From NCBI GenBank assembly GCA_016793015.1, contig JAEUJD010000151.1, positions 1 to 60,296 on the forward strand: DNA of 60,296 bases, read 5' to 3'. The stretch is from Phycisphaerales bacterium. GTDB lineage: Bacteria; Planctomycetota; Phycisphaerae; Phycisphaerales; UBA1924. Shown here piece by piece: positions 16,592-24,148 of this stretch. Positions within the stretch are counted from its first letter, which is position 1; each line of letters starts with the position of its first letter. Below the pieces are notes generated by a model that was not told where the DNA came from, searched no databases, and was given only the letters and a program-made list of their open reading frames with translations. The position numbers were made by a program, and so were the translations under genes.

Positions 16592-18049
16592 ATGACGAAC
16601 GCTTCTTTCTCCGCTTCCGACCACCTCACCAAAGTCACCTCTCTTCTCAAGTCCGGCGAAGCCGCGCAGGTGCGCGAGCTCATCGACTGGCTCAAAATCC
16701 CCAGCATCAGCACCGATCCGGAATACAAGAAGCACTGCGTCGCCGCGGCACAGTGGGCGTCGGATCATCTTGCCGCCAGCGGGTTCAAGTCGGCGCTCCG
16801 CGAGACCGGAACGAAGGACTCACCGGGCCACCCGATCGTCCTCGCGCACGCGCCCGGCGCGCCGAGCTACAAAGGCCCGCACATTCTTTTCTACGGGCAC
16901 TACGACGTGCAGCCCGCCGATCCGCTCGAACTCTGGAACAGCCCGCCCTTCACGCCCAAGCTCGTCGATGATGCTTCGGGCAAGGACGGCCCGCCCCGCA
17001 TCATCGCGCGCGGCGCGGTCGATGACAAAGGCCAGGTGATGATGTTCCTTTCCGCCATGCGCGCGTGGAAGGAAGTTTCGGGCCTCGCAGCGGGGGGCGT
17101 GAAAGTGACCGTGCTGCTCGAAGGCGAAGAAGAATCCGGCTCGGTCCATCTGGATGCCTTCATCGACGCGAACAATACCGAGCTCGGCGAGTGCAAAGTC
17201 TGCGTCATCAGCGATACCGGTATGCTCGACCGCGGCAAGCCCGCCATCACCTACGGCGTGCGCGGGCTCGCCTACACCGAAGTGATTCTCCACGGCGCGA
17301 ACCAGGACCTGCATTCAGGGATGTGGGGGGGCAAGTCGCCCAACCCGATTTCCGAGCTTGTGAAGGTGCTCGCCCAGCTCTGGGACAAGGACCGCCGCGT
17401 CACGATCCCCGGTTTCTATGACCGCGTCCGCCCGATCGCGCAGTCCGAACGCGACGAGTGGAACAAGCTCGGCATCAACCCGTCCGAAGCGCTCAAGAAA
17501 ATCGGTTTCCCGCCCGACGCCAATGTCGGCGAAGCGGGCTACTCGTTTACAGAACGCGAATGGGCGAGGCCGACCGCCGAACTCAACGGCATCGTCGGCG
17601 GCTACACCGGCAAGGGCGCCAAGACCGTCATCCCCAGTCACGCGAGCGCAAAGGTCTCGTTCCGCCTCGTCGCGGATCAGGATCCGATCGAGATCACAAA
17701 GTCCTTTTTCAAATGGTGCAGCGATCGCACTCCGCCCGGCTGCCGCTGGGAACTGATCGACCACCACGGAGGCAACCCCGCGACCGTCAAGACCGACTCG
17801 CCCGAACTCGCCGCGGCAGCCCGCGCCATCGAACGCGCCTGCGGCGTTCGCCCCGCCCTCATCAAAACCGGCGGCAGCATCCCCGTCGCCGGCTCGCTGA
17901 AGAGCAAGCTCGGCCTCGAAACGATCTTCATGGGCTTCGGCCTCGATGACGACCGCGTGCATTCACCGAACGAGAAGTTCGAGCTCGAGTGCCTGCGCAT
18001 GGGCACGATGAGTCATGCGTATCTGGTGGATGAGTTGTTGAGGATGTAG
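16592..18049 (+). CDS. M20-family dipeptidase
   Basis: The 485-residue metallopeptidase of family M20 hydrolyses dipeptides or related small amides with two metal ions. The ligands are visible in order: HILFYGHYDVQPADP (His, and Asp of the D-x-P element), IARGAVDDKGQVMMF (bridging Asp), EGEEESGSVHLDAF (catalytic Glu and the ligand Glu), CVISDTGMLD (Asp). The dimerisation (lid) domain lies between about residues 210 and 390. The length fits the ArgE/DapE/CPG2-related dipeptidases. The product has no signal peptide, so it is cytosolic. ATG 16592 is chosen because the family N-terminus begins there. A REP-like hairpin follows the stop codon by ten bases. Confidence 0.87.
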   Translation: MTNASFSASDHLTKVTSLLKSGEAAQVRELIDWLKIPSISTDPEYKKHCVAAAQWASDHLAASGFKSALRETGTKDSPGHPIVLAHAPGAPSYKGPHILFYGHYDVQPADPLELWNSPPFTPKLVDDASGKDGPPRIIARGAVDDKGQVMMFLSAMRAWKEVSGLAAGGVKVTVLLEGEEESGSVHLDAFIDANNTELGECKVCVISDTGMLDRGKPAITYGVRGLAYTEVILHGANQDLHSGMWGGKSPNPISELVKVLAQLWDKDRRVTIPGFYDRVRPIAQSERDEWNKLGINPSEALKKIGFPPDANVGEAGYSFTEREWARPTAELNGIVGGYTGKGAKTVIPSHASAKVSFRLVADQDPIEITKSFFKWCSDRTPPGCRWELIDHHGGNPATVKTDSPELAAAARAIERACGVRPALIKTGGSIPVAGSLKSKLGLETIFMGFGLDDDRVHSPNEKFELECLRMGTMSHAYLVDELLRM

Positions 18050-18059
18050 GGGAGAGTTC

Positions 18060-18092
18060 GTGGCACCACTCGCGGTTCCTCCGCGAGTGGTG
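18060..18092 (+). repeat. REP-like hairpin, long-stem variant
   Basis: GTGG at 18060-18063 is followed by a 12-bp stem CACCACTCGCGG / CCGCGAGTGGTG with loop TTCCT. The outer GTGGCACC and the loop TTCC agree with the other copies while the stem sequence is different, so pairing and not sequence is conserved. It lies ten bases after the dipeptidase stop codon in the same orientation. Confidence 0.6.
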
Positions 18093-18134
18093 TGGTGCGC
18101 CGCATCTCGCCCTTCGCGTCGAGATTCTCTGCAC

Positions 18135-18250
18135 CATGCCGAACGAACCCGAAGCGCAGCGAGGGACGCGGTTGCATCCGCCTTCTCTGCAAGCCCAGGC
18201 AGTCCCCACGCCACCGCATCCCAACGCTTCGCTCGGGTTCGTACGGCATG
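18135..18250 (+). repeat. 116-bp palindromic element, pair B copy 1
   Basis: The left arm is CATGCCGAACGAACCCGAAG and the right arm CGCTTCGCTCGGGTTCG then TACGGCATG; reverse-complementing one gives nearly the other. It shares the length of 116 bases, both arms and the inner GAGGGACGCGGTTGCATCC block with 12678-12793. The region 18050-18500 holds only repeats. Confidence 0.8.
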
Positions 18251-18324
18251 GTCACGAACACTCCGACGCCCGAACCGAGCCGCCGCCGCTGCAAACTCGC
18301 TATTCGTGCACAGACAACCAGCCG

Positions 18325-18440
18325 CAGACCGCACGAACCCGAAGCGCAGCGAGGGACGCGGTTGCATCCGCCTTCACTGCAAGCCCAGGCAGTCCCCCAG
18401 CCCCCGCATCCCAGCGCTTCGCTCGGGCTCGTACGGCAAG
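18325..18440 (+). repeat. 116-bp palindromic element, pair B copy 2
   Basis: Second copy, with left arm CACGAACCCGAAGCGC and right arm CGCTTCGCTCGGGCTCGTAC. It shares the inner stretch CTGCAAGCCCAGGCAGTCCC with pair B copy 1. The linker of about 75 bases between the two copies holds CGCTATTCGTGCACAGACA, matching the linker of pair A. Confidence 0.78.
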
Positions 18441-18500
18441 CGATCGAGCGCTTCGAACGACCGCTGCAAGCCTCATCGGCAACGGAACTCGTTTCACCAG

Positions 18501-18831
18501 TCACGGCTTCGGATATCGATGCCCCCAGCCGATCCAAGAACGGTTGTCAACTGTGGAGCCGTACTTGTCGCCCTTTGTGTACGCGTCTCGCCGCGTGATG
18601 TTGCGGATGCTCTGATCGCCGAAAAGATAGTTGTTCGCTCCGTCAAGAGCATCGCCGGTATTCAGCGAGTCTTCGCGGAACTTCAATGGCCCGTGCCGCG
18701 GACGTTCGGTGTAGCAATGAACGCTCAGACACATCTGTTGCACCGCGACCGCATCTGTCTGCACTGCCTGCAACGAGCGAACCGAACGAAACGAGGCTCG
18801 CCATTCAATCGCAAGCCCGCGACAGCTTGAT
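18501..18831 (-). pseudogene. C-terminal remnant of a pseudopilin gene
   Basis: The frame is open for about 110 codons but has no proper start and no prepilin leader. The end (GANNYLFGDQSIRNITRRDA ... SWIGWGHRYPKP) aligns with the end of the pseudopilin at 19277-20146 ([15 protein letters not shown] ... [12 protein letters not shown]). It therefore looks like the last third of a second pseudopilin. It stands downstream of the intact pseudopilin and its membrane partner, in the same orientation. Pair B of the palindromic elements ends 60 bases away. Rearrangement through the repeats is possible but not shown. Confidence 0.6.
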
Positions 18832-18852
18832 TACCGAATCAAAGGAGTTGAG

Positions 18853-19263
18853 CTACCTGCCGCCCTTATTACCTGCCGCAGAAGCCGCGGCACCAGCTCC
18901 CCAAGGGCTTCGGCTCGACATTTCGGCTCGCTCCTGGTTCAGCCGATTCACCGTTTCCTGCCAATCCCTCGCCGCAACAAGGATCCCCGTCGGCTTTCCG
19001 GTTTTCGGGTTGACGATGCCTTGATCGGCCTTCAGGTCTTGGCCCATTCGACGAAGCTGCTCTTCAAATTCGCCGCGAGTGAGCACCATTTCGTCGCCCG
19101 TATCTGCAAATCGAATTGTCACCTTCTCGGTCATACGAGAAAGGTCGTAGGTGCCTTTCGCGAACATGCCTTGCCAGAAAAACCACAGAGCCACCAGAAT
19201 TGCCAATCCGGCGACGGACCAACCGACGGCGGGCTTTTGGAGCAGATTGCGAATTGAATCCAT
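18853..19263 (-). CDS. Single-pass membrane protein paired with pseudopilin (second module)
   Basis: The 136-residue protein starts MDSIRNLLQKPAVGWSVAGL, followed by a membrane helix (VAGLAILVALWFFW) and a soluble domain of about 95 residues with VTIRFADTGDEMVLTRGEFE and a GKPTGILVAARDWQETV segment. The C-terminus is rich in Gly and Ala. I do not recognise the family. Its place 13 bases after a pseudopilin gene, as at 15880, suggests a partner protein of the pseudopilus. The ATG at 19263 is chosen because longer forms run back into the pseudopilin coding region. Confidence 0.6.
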   Translation of the reverse strand: MDSIRNLLQKPAVGWSVAGLAILVALWFFWQGMFAKGTYDLSRMTEKVTIRFADTGDEMVLTRGEFEEQLRRMGQDLKADQGIVNPKTGKPTGILVAARDWQETVNRLNQERAEMSSRSPWGAGAAASAAGNKGGR

Positions 19264-19276
19264 GACGGAGCGATTC

Positions 19277-20146
19277 CTATTTCGGGGCGGGACGCAGACC
19301 CCAATCGTAAAAGCTGCCTTTGTTTCCAGAGGGATCTGGAGCATCGCCCGCGCCATAGAAGGAGATGTCAATCGATTTTACACTGAGGTCGCCGAAGAGA
19401 AAGTTGTTCTGCCCTCGCTGCTCAACCCCTTGGGCAGTACTCAATTTTCCCTCGGAGACTATGACCTTTGCGTCCTTCGCAAAGTGCCGCGGGAATCGAT
19501 CGAGTGCGTCGGTCGCAAAGACCGTCCACTGTGGGAACGGGATGTCCATGATTCGGCGCTGCGAAATACCGCCGATAATCGATCCTTTTCCGCCGGACGA
19601 AGTTTGGGCGAACGTCGGAGCGGAATCATTGAAGTAAAACTCGGTCCAATGCTTGATGTCCGCGCCTTTCGTGAGCACGGAAGCAAAGGTCAAGTCGTCG
19701 GCTAAGCCATATATTCGCAGACCTGAAGCCAGCAGCCGGAAGCTCTCAAGCGATCGAACGCTCGCCAATCCTTTCGCAGCTGGACAACTGAAAGCGGTAT
19801 TTCCTGTATTGCCCACAAATTCCTGAAGCGCGAAATTGACATTCACGTGCTGTTTCGGCATGCCTGCGTTGGGATTCGGAGGCGTGATCTTCGTCTTCGG
19901 ATCCATGTACATGTCAAACCAGACGGGAGATTTCTGATTGTCGAAATACATTTGAATCGCAGTGCCAATTTGGCGCTGGTTGCTCGCACAGATGACTTTC
20001 CAAGCGGTTCGTCGCGCTTGTCCCAGACCTGGAAGCAAAATTCCAATCAGCATCGCAATAATCGCGATCACCACGAGCAACTCGATGAGCGTGAAAGCGT
20101 GACGCTTCCCAGTCGTGTGCTTCGCTCGGTTGTTTCTTGGTTCCAT
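19277..20146 (-). CDS. Pseudopilin (second module, behind the GH94 gene)
   Basis: The 289-residue protein carries a prepilin leader: [17 protein letters not shown] followed by [20 protein letters not shown]; the residue before Phe is Ala and not the usual Gly, which is tolerated in some prepilins but weakens processing. The block [20 protein letters not shown] follows, as in the pseudopilin at 14702. The C-terminus contains [17 protein letters not shown], the F-x-D-G/L-x-V region. It begins 59 bases after the phosphorylase stop codon on the same strand, so it is probably read from the LacI-controlled promoter at 22.9 kb. It would form an envelope fibre; a link to sugar capture is inferred from position only. 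Confidence 0.83.
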   Translation of the reverse strand: MEPRNNRAKHTTGKRHAFTLIELLVVIAIIAMLIGILLPGLGQARRTAWKVICASNQRQIGTAIQMYFDNQKSPVWFDMYMDPKTKITPPNPNAGMPKQHVNVNFALQEFVGNTGNTAFSCPAAKGLASVRSLESFRLLASGLRIYGLADDLTFASVLTKGADIKHWTEFYFNDSAPTFAQTSSGGKGSIIGGISQRRIMDIPFPQWTVFATDALDRFPRHFAKDAKVIVSEGKLSTAQGVEQRGQNNFLFGDLSVKSIDISFYGAGDAPDPSGNKGSFYDWGLRPAPK

Positions 20147-20205
20147 ACCGCCGACTCCTATTCCCCGCGCTTCATCGCCCGAACGGGCTCAGCGCGGCAG
20201 TCCAC

Positions 20206-22785
20206 TCACGTTCGCTGCGATGCCGCCTTCGGCGTCGCCCCCGTGGGTTTGGCTTCCGCCGCACCCGAACCAGTTGCACCGCTGGAATCAGCGGCGCTCC
20301 ATGACACATATACGTCCAATATGTCGTGCTGGCCCAAAGTTTTCAGCAACGTTTCAGTCAGTATTCCTCCCGGAATCGGCTGACCCGCTGCCCCCACGCC
20401 CCCCACACCACCGGCGGAACCCACGCGAACCACGGCCGGCTTCCCGGCCACAAACCCGCGGCTGTCAAACCGCACGCGAACCTTCTTGCCCCGCCATGTC
20501 CGAACCGCATCCACTGTTCCAAACTCCACCGGCGGGACAGGATCGATCAGCAGCCCGGCTTCGCCCGACTTCGTGAAGACGGGGCGAATGCCCAGGATCC
20601 ACTCGAGACTCACGCGGTTCAACCACGCGGCAGAGCCCGTGTACCACGTCCAGCCGGCTCGTCCCGGCTTATCCGAGAGCGGGCCATCCACGTTGCCGGG
20701 CGTCACATACGGCTCTGCGAAGTAGCTATCGGCGTTCTGCCCGCGAGTGGGGGGCGAAATGCTCTTCCAGATTCGGGCCACGCTCTCGACATCGCGGCGC
20801 TTGCATGCCGCGGCCAGGGCCCACGTCGCGGCGTGCATGTACACGCCCCCGTTTTCGCGGCTGCCCGGGCTGTAGCGGGTGACGTAACCGATTGTGGGGT
20901 CCGGAATGGTGTACGCGGGGTAGAGCAGCAGCGGGCCGTAGGGGCTGAGAAGGTTCTTCTTGACGCTCTCCCAGGCCGAGGCGGCGCGATCTTCGGGGGC
21001 GATGTCGGTGAGAATCGACCAAGTTTGGGCGTTGAGGTGGATCTTGCCTTCGGGGCTTTGCGAGCTGCCGATCCACTCGCCACTGTCCTTCGTGCCGTAC
21101 TTGTACCACGCGCCGTCCCACGCGTGAGCGTTCACGGCCTTGGCGTACTCATCGCGCTTGGAGCGGTAGCGCTTGGCGGCGTCCGCATCGCCGTTTCGCT
21201 CGACCACGGTCGCGAAGTTCTGGAGCACTTCGCAGAGGAACATGCCGAGCCAGACCGATTCGCCCTTCTCGTCGATGCCCATCGCCGACAAGCCGTCGTT
21301 CCAATCGCACGAGCCGATGAACGGGATTCCCCGCTCGCTCGTGCGTTTGAACGTGCGCTCGATGGAGCGTTTGCAGTGATCGAGGATCGTGGCCTTGGCC
21401 TGCGGATCATCGACGAACGGCGCGGTTTCTTTCAGAATCGAGTCGTCGCCGGTCTCGCGGATGTAGTTGCCGACGAGGAAAGGCAGCCAGAGGTAGTCGT
21501 CGCTGCAGGCCGTGTGATTGCCGAAATCAGCGAGCGCGTGCCACCAGTGATAGACCGAGCCATCAACAAACTGCCGCTCAGCGTGCAGCATGATCTGCCG
21601 CTTGGTTCCCGCCGGATCGAGGGGCAGCCAGACCTGGCTGTCCTGCAACTGATCGCGGAAACCGAACGCGCCCGACTGCTGGTAGTAACCCGTGCGCCCC
21701 CACATGCGCCCACTGAGTGCCTGATACGGGAGCCAGTGGTTGTTGAGCAGATCAAAGTCCGCGCGATCCGACTTCACGGTCGTTGCGCCGAGCAGGTTCT
21801 TCCAGAATTCATGAGCGCGCCGGGGAGTATCCCAAGCAACCTTCTCGTCGCTGTACTTGTCGACGTTCGCGATGCAAGCCTTTTTGTCGGCGCCGATCGT
21901 GACGACGAAGTGAAGTTTGACCGTCGCGCCCGGAGCGATCGAGAGATCGCCGCCCAAGGCAGCCGCGGCATCGCCGAACCGGCCAAAGCCCGCCTGGCGC
22001 AGACCGGCGATATCGCGCACGGTCATGGCCTGAGGAGTCGCTGTCGCGCCATACTTGCCCAGGAACATCTGCTTGTCAGCAACCGCGAGAGGCCGATCGA
22101 ACTGTGCCCCCGCAACGCTGTGTGCCGCGACGTAGGGCCAGGGAATGTTCCAATGCTCGCGCTCGGTCTTGGGCCGAATGTCCCACATGTTCTTGGTCGA
22201 AACAATCGCACGCCGGGCCGCAGTCTCGTCGAACGAGACATCAAAGAACAAGCGATGGAACTCGCGCTTGACGTCCGGGGCGACGCCGCAGGTCCACTCG
22301 AAAAACGAAGCGACCCGCAGGCTGCGAGTTTTGCGAGTCGTGTTGGTCAGTTCCACGCACCAGACTTCGACGTGGTCTTTCGGATCGACCGTCAGCGTCC
22401 ACGCGGCGCGAATGCCCGAGCGAAGCGTGTGAAACGTGCTACTGCCGAGCGCGTGCGTGCACGAGTACTCGTCGTACGGGCGGCGACAGGGCGCGGGCGC
22501 GAGCGACCAGACATCCGGGGCATCGAGCGGTGCATCAAGATCCGCGATGTAGAGGAACTTGCCATAGCAATCGCGGACAAGGTCCATCTCCCAGCGGGTC
22601 AGCACGTTGTGCTGGGCATCATCAAACCACGAGAACCCGCCCCCGTTCTGGCTGATCACAAGACCGTACCGCCCGTTGCAGATCACGTTCACCCACGGCA
22701 TGGGCGTGTCGTGATCGGTGATCACAAAGGAGGAGCCAGAAGGATGGGCGTTGTCGAAATGTCCGAAGCGGCTGGAGAGCATCAT
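20206..22785 (-). CDS. GH94-family glycoside phosphorylase
   Basis: The 859-residue protein belongs to glycoside hydrolase family 94 (formerly GT36). Such enzymes split beta-linked gluco-oligosaccharides with phosphate, giving a sugar 1-phosphate. The N-terminal beta-sandwich holds VNVICNGRYGLVISQNGGGF. The (alpha/alpha)6 barrel holds GYYQQSGAFGFRDQLQDSQ, SCDWNDGLSAMGIDEKGESV (the Asp of DWNDG is the family general acid, from memory) and YSPGSRENGGVYMHAATWA. The length is near that of cellobiose phosphorylases and shorter than known 1,2-beta-oligoglucan phosphorylases, so the linkage is open. There is no signal peptide: cytosolic. The ATG at 22785 is chosen because an earlier GTG at 22893 lies upstream of the predicted transcription start. 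A LacI operator sits on that promoter. Confidence 0.87.
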   Translation of the reverse strand: MMLSSRFGHFDNAHPSGSSFVITDHDTPMPWVNVICNGRYGLVISQNGGGFSWFDDAQHNVLTRWEMDLVRDCYGKFLYIADLDAPLDAPDVWSLAPAPCRRPYDEYSCTHALGSSTFHTLRSGIRAAWTLTVDPKDHVEVWCVELTNTTRKTRSLRVASFFEWTCGVAPDVKREFHRLFFDVSFDETAARRAIVSTKNMWDIRPKTEREHWNIPWPYVAAHSVAGAQFDRPLAVADKQMFLGKYGATATPQAMTVRDIAGLRQAGFGRFGDAAAALGGDLSIAPGATVKLHFVVTIGADKKACIANVDKYSDEKVAWDTPRRAHEFWKNLLGATTVKSDRADFDLLNNHWLPYQALSGRMWGRTGYYQQSGAFGFRDQLQDSQVWLPLDPAGTKRQIMLHAERQFVDGSVYHWWHALADFGNHTACSDDYLWLPFLVGNYIRETGDDSILKETAPFVDDPQAKATILDHCKRSIERTFKRTSERGIPFIGSCDWNDGLSAMGIDEKGESVWLGMFLCEVLQNFATVVERNGDADAAKRYRSKRDEYAKAVNAHAWDGAWYKYGTKDSGEWIGSSQSPEGKIHLNAQTWSILTDIAPEDRAASAWESVKKNLLSPYGPLLLYPAYTIPDPTIGYVTRYSPGSRENGGVYMHAATWALAAACKRRDVESVARIWKSISPPTRGQNADSYFAEPYVTPGNVDGPLSDKPGRAGWTWYTGSAAWLNRVSLEWILGIRPVFTKSGEAGLLIDPVPPVEFGTVDAVRTWRGKKVRVRFDSRGFVAGKPAVVRVGSAGGVGGVGAAGQPIPGGILTETLLKTLGQHDILDVYVSWSAADSSGATGSGAAEAKPTGATPKAASQRT

Positions 22786-22870
22786 GCAGCAACCCAAATG
22801 TCGATCAACTGGAACCGCGGTACGCGAAGAGACGCGGTAAAAAGCACGCGATTCTGGATGACTGAGGCCA

Positions 22871-22912
22871 TGTAAGCGTTTACATCGTGACACATTCCAG
22901 GCCCCCTGTCAA
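22871..22912 (-). promoter_or_regulatory. Promoter with LacI-type operator for the GH94 gene
   Basis: On the minus strand, TTGACA (22912-22907) is followed after 17 bases by CACGAT (22889-22884) as -10. The operator TGTAAACGCTTACA (22884-22871) is a near-perfect palindrome with a central CG, and its first T is the last base of the -10 box. It covers the expected transcription start, so bound repressor would block initiation. Confidence 0.7.
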
Positions 22913-22995
22913 GTCCCCCTGTCGCTTCTTTCGAGTTTTCCACAATTCGGACCTCACCCGCCAAACTTGGGGGGATGGAGCTGGTTAGAAACCGA

Positions 22996-23034
22996 CCAAA
23001 AACGACCGGCCCGCGGCAGTTGCCGCGGGCCGGG
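22996..23034 (-). terminator. Intrinsic terminator after the PEP-CTERM gene
   Basis: A perfect 11-bp stem, GGCCCGCGGCA / TGCCGCGGGCC with a two-base loop, lies at 23008-23032. On the minus strand it is followed by a run of five T. It stands about 70 bases after the stop codon of the gene at 23101-23916. Confidence 0.75.
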
Positions 23035-23100
23035 TGGTGCAATCTGGATTTCATCGCCAAACTCAGCCGGTGGTGACGGCCTCGCCCGGAGAAGTCAGAT

Positions 23101-23916
23101 TCAGGCGCGACGACGACGAGCTGCGACGAGGCCAGCGAGGGCCAAGAGCGAAGCGGTGCCGGTCGAGGGGACGATCGCAACATCGTAATACTCGATGTCG
23201 TTCACGGTGCCGTCGGAGCCCAAGGTGGGGTTCCGGGTGTGCTGCCAGCGGAAGCCAACCCACGAGCCATCGTTGAAGCCATTCGGATCGGCTTCAAAGG
23301 TGTTGATGACCGTCTTGCTGAAGCCGGTCGTGAGGTTCTCGAACTGAACGGCGTATGCAGCCGTTCCGCCGTTCGGGGCGTAGTACGTGTAGCTCATGGA
23401 GAGCACATCGCCCGGCGCGAAAGCGGGGGAGACGTTGCCTTCGGCGATGAGGCTGAACTTCTGGCCGGCGCCACCGACGAACACGGTGCCGTTGGCGACG
23501 ACGAAGATTCCGCCTTCATCGATCCAGCCGCCGCCGCGATCGTTGCCGAAGAAGAGGCCGCCTTCGGGCTTCTCGGGCCACGCGCCGACGTTCGTGTTGA
23601 GCTTCATCTTGTACGAGATCTTGAACGACTCGTTCTTGTTCATGGCGAGCTTGGAAGCGCCGCCGTCTTCGCTCAGGAAAGCGAAGTGACGATTGGCGAA
23701 CTTCTGCGGGTTGTCGGGATTGACCGGGCCCATGTTCTCGGTGATGCGGGCGTGCGCGGTCTGATTCGCCGCGATGTCGGTCGTGATGACCGAGTTCGGG
23801 TAATCATTGAAGTTGCGCAGCAGCACGTTGTACGCATTGGCGTTGGTCACGCCGGCGGAAGCGGAAGCGGCAGCACCTGCGATAGCGACGACAGCGAAAA
23901 GTCCACGAACTTTCAT
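23101..23916 (-). CDS. Secreted protein with PEP-CTERM-like tail
   Basis: The 271-residue protein has a signal peptide (MKVRGLFAVVAIAGAAASASA) and ends VPSTGTASLLALAGLVAARR followed by RRA: a Pro-containing spacer, a short hydrophobic helix and an Arg cluster, as in PEP-CTERM-like sorting tags. The body (GGLFFGNDRGGGWIDEGGIF, FENLTTGFSKTVINTF) looks like a beta-sandwich of the kind seen in surface and adhesion proteins, and may bind sugar, but no family is recognised. GAGAGGAG lies just upstream of ATG 23916. A LacI operator at 24008-24021 and the terminator at 22996-23034 make it a single-gene unit of the glycan regulon. Confidence 0.72.
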   Translation of the reverse strand: MKVRGLFAVVAIAGAAASASAGVTNANAYNVLLRNFNDYPNSVITTDIAANQTAHARITENMGPVNPDNPQKFANRHFAFLSEDGGASKLAMNKNESFKISYKMKLNTNVGAWPEKPEGGLFFGNDRGGGWIDEGGIFVVANGTVFVGGAGQKFSLIAEGNVSPAFAPGDVLSMSYTYYAPNGGTAAYAVQFENLTTGFSKTVINTFEADPNGFNDGSWVGFRWQHTRNPTLGSDGTVNDIEYYDVAIVPSTGTASLLALAGLVAARRRRA

Positions 23917-24007
23917 TCCATACTCCTCTCGAGAGCAGGGCTGCCGGCTAGGCAGGTCGTTCCTCGCGAGTACTCACGCCACCACGGCGGGAGAGAGGTT
24001 CGATTCC

Positions 24008-24021
24008 TGTAACCGTTTTCA
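24008..24021 (-). promoter_or_regulatory. LacI-type operator before the PEP-CTERM gene
   Basis: On the minus strand TGAAAACGGTTACA, a palindrome with a central CG, about 92 bases upstream of ATG 23916. The -10 ending on its first T would be GTGGCT and the -35 TTGCGG at 18 bases, both weak. The operator itself is clear. Confidence 0.6.
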
Positions 24022-24148
24022 GCCACGAGAACAACAGAGAGTTCCCGCAAAAAGAAAATGCCCCGGATTGGCGGTAAAGCCAGCAAAGTCGCTACTTTGC
24101 GCGCGATTGTGCGGCCGATAACCGCCATCGAGCGTATGTAACGGTGTT

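Noticed and set aside
18060..18092. Long hairpin after the dipeptidase considered as a rho-independent terminator
   Set aside because: There is no T-run after the stem. The GTGG foot and TTCC loop group it with the REP-like family.
20326..22875. Very long open frame (849 codons) on the plus strand opposite the GH94 gene
   Set aside because: It is the antisense frame of a well-supported gene in G+C-rich DNA. It has no domain content or ribosome binding site. Similar antisense frames opposite the tricorn gene (11335-13440), glnN (35861-37468) and the FG-GAP gene (42529-44313) were rejected for the same reason.
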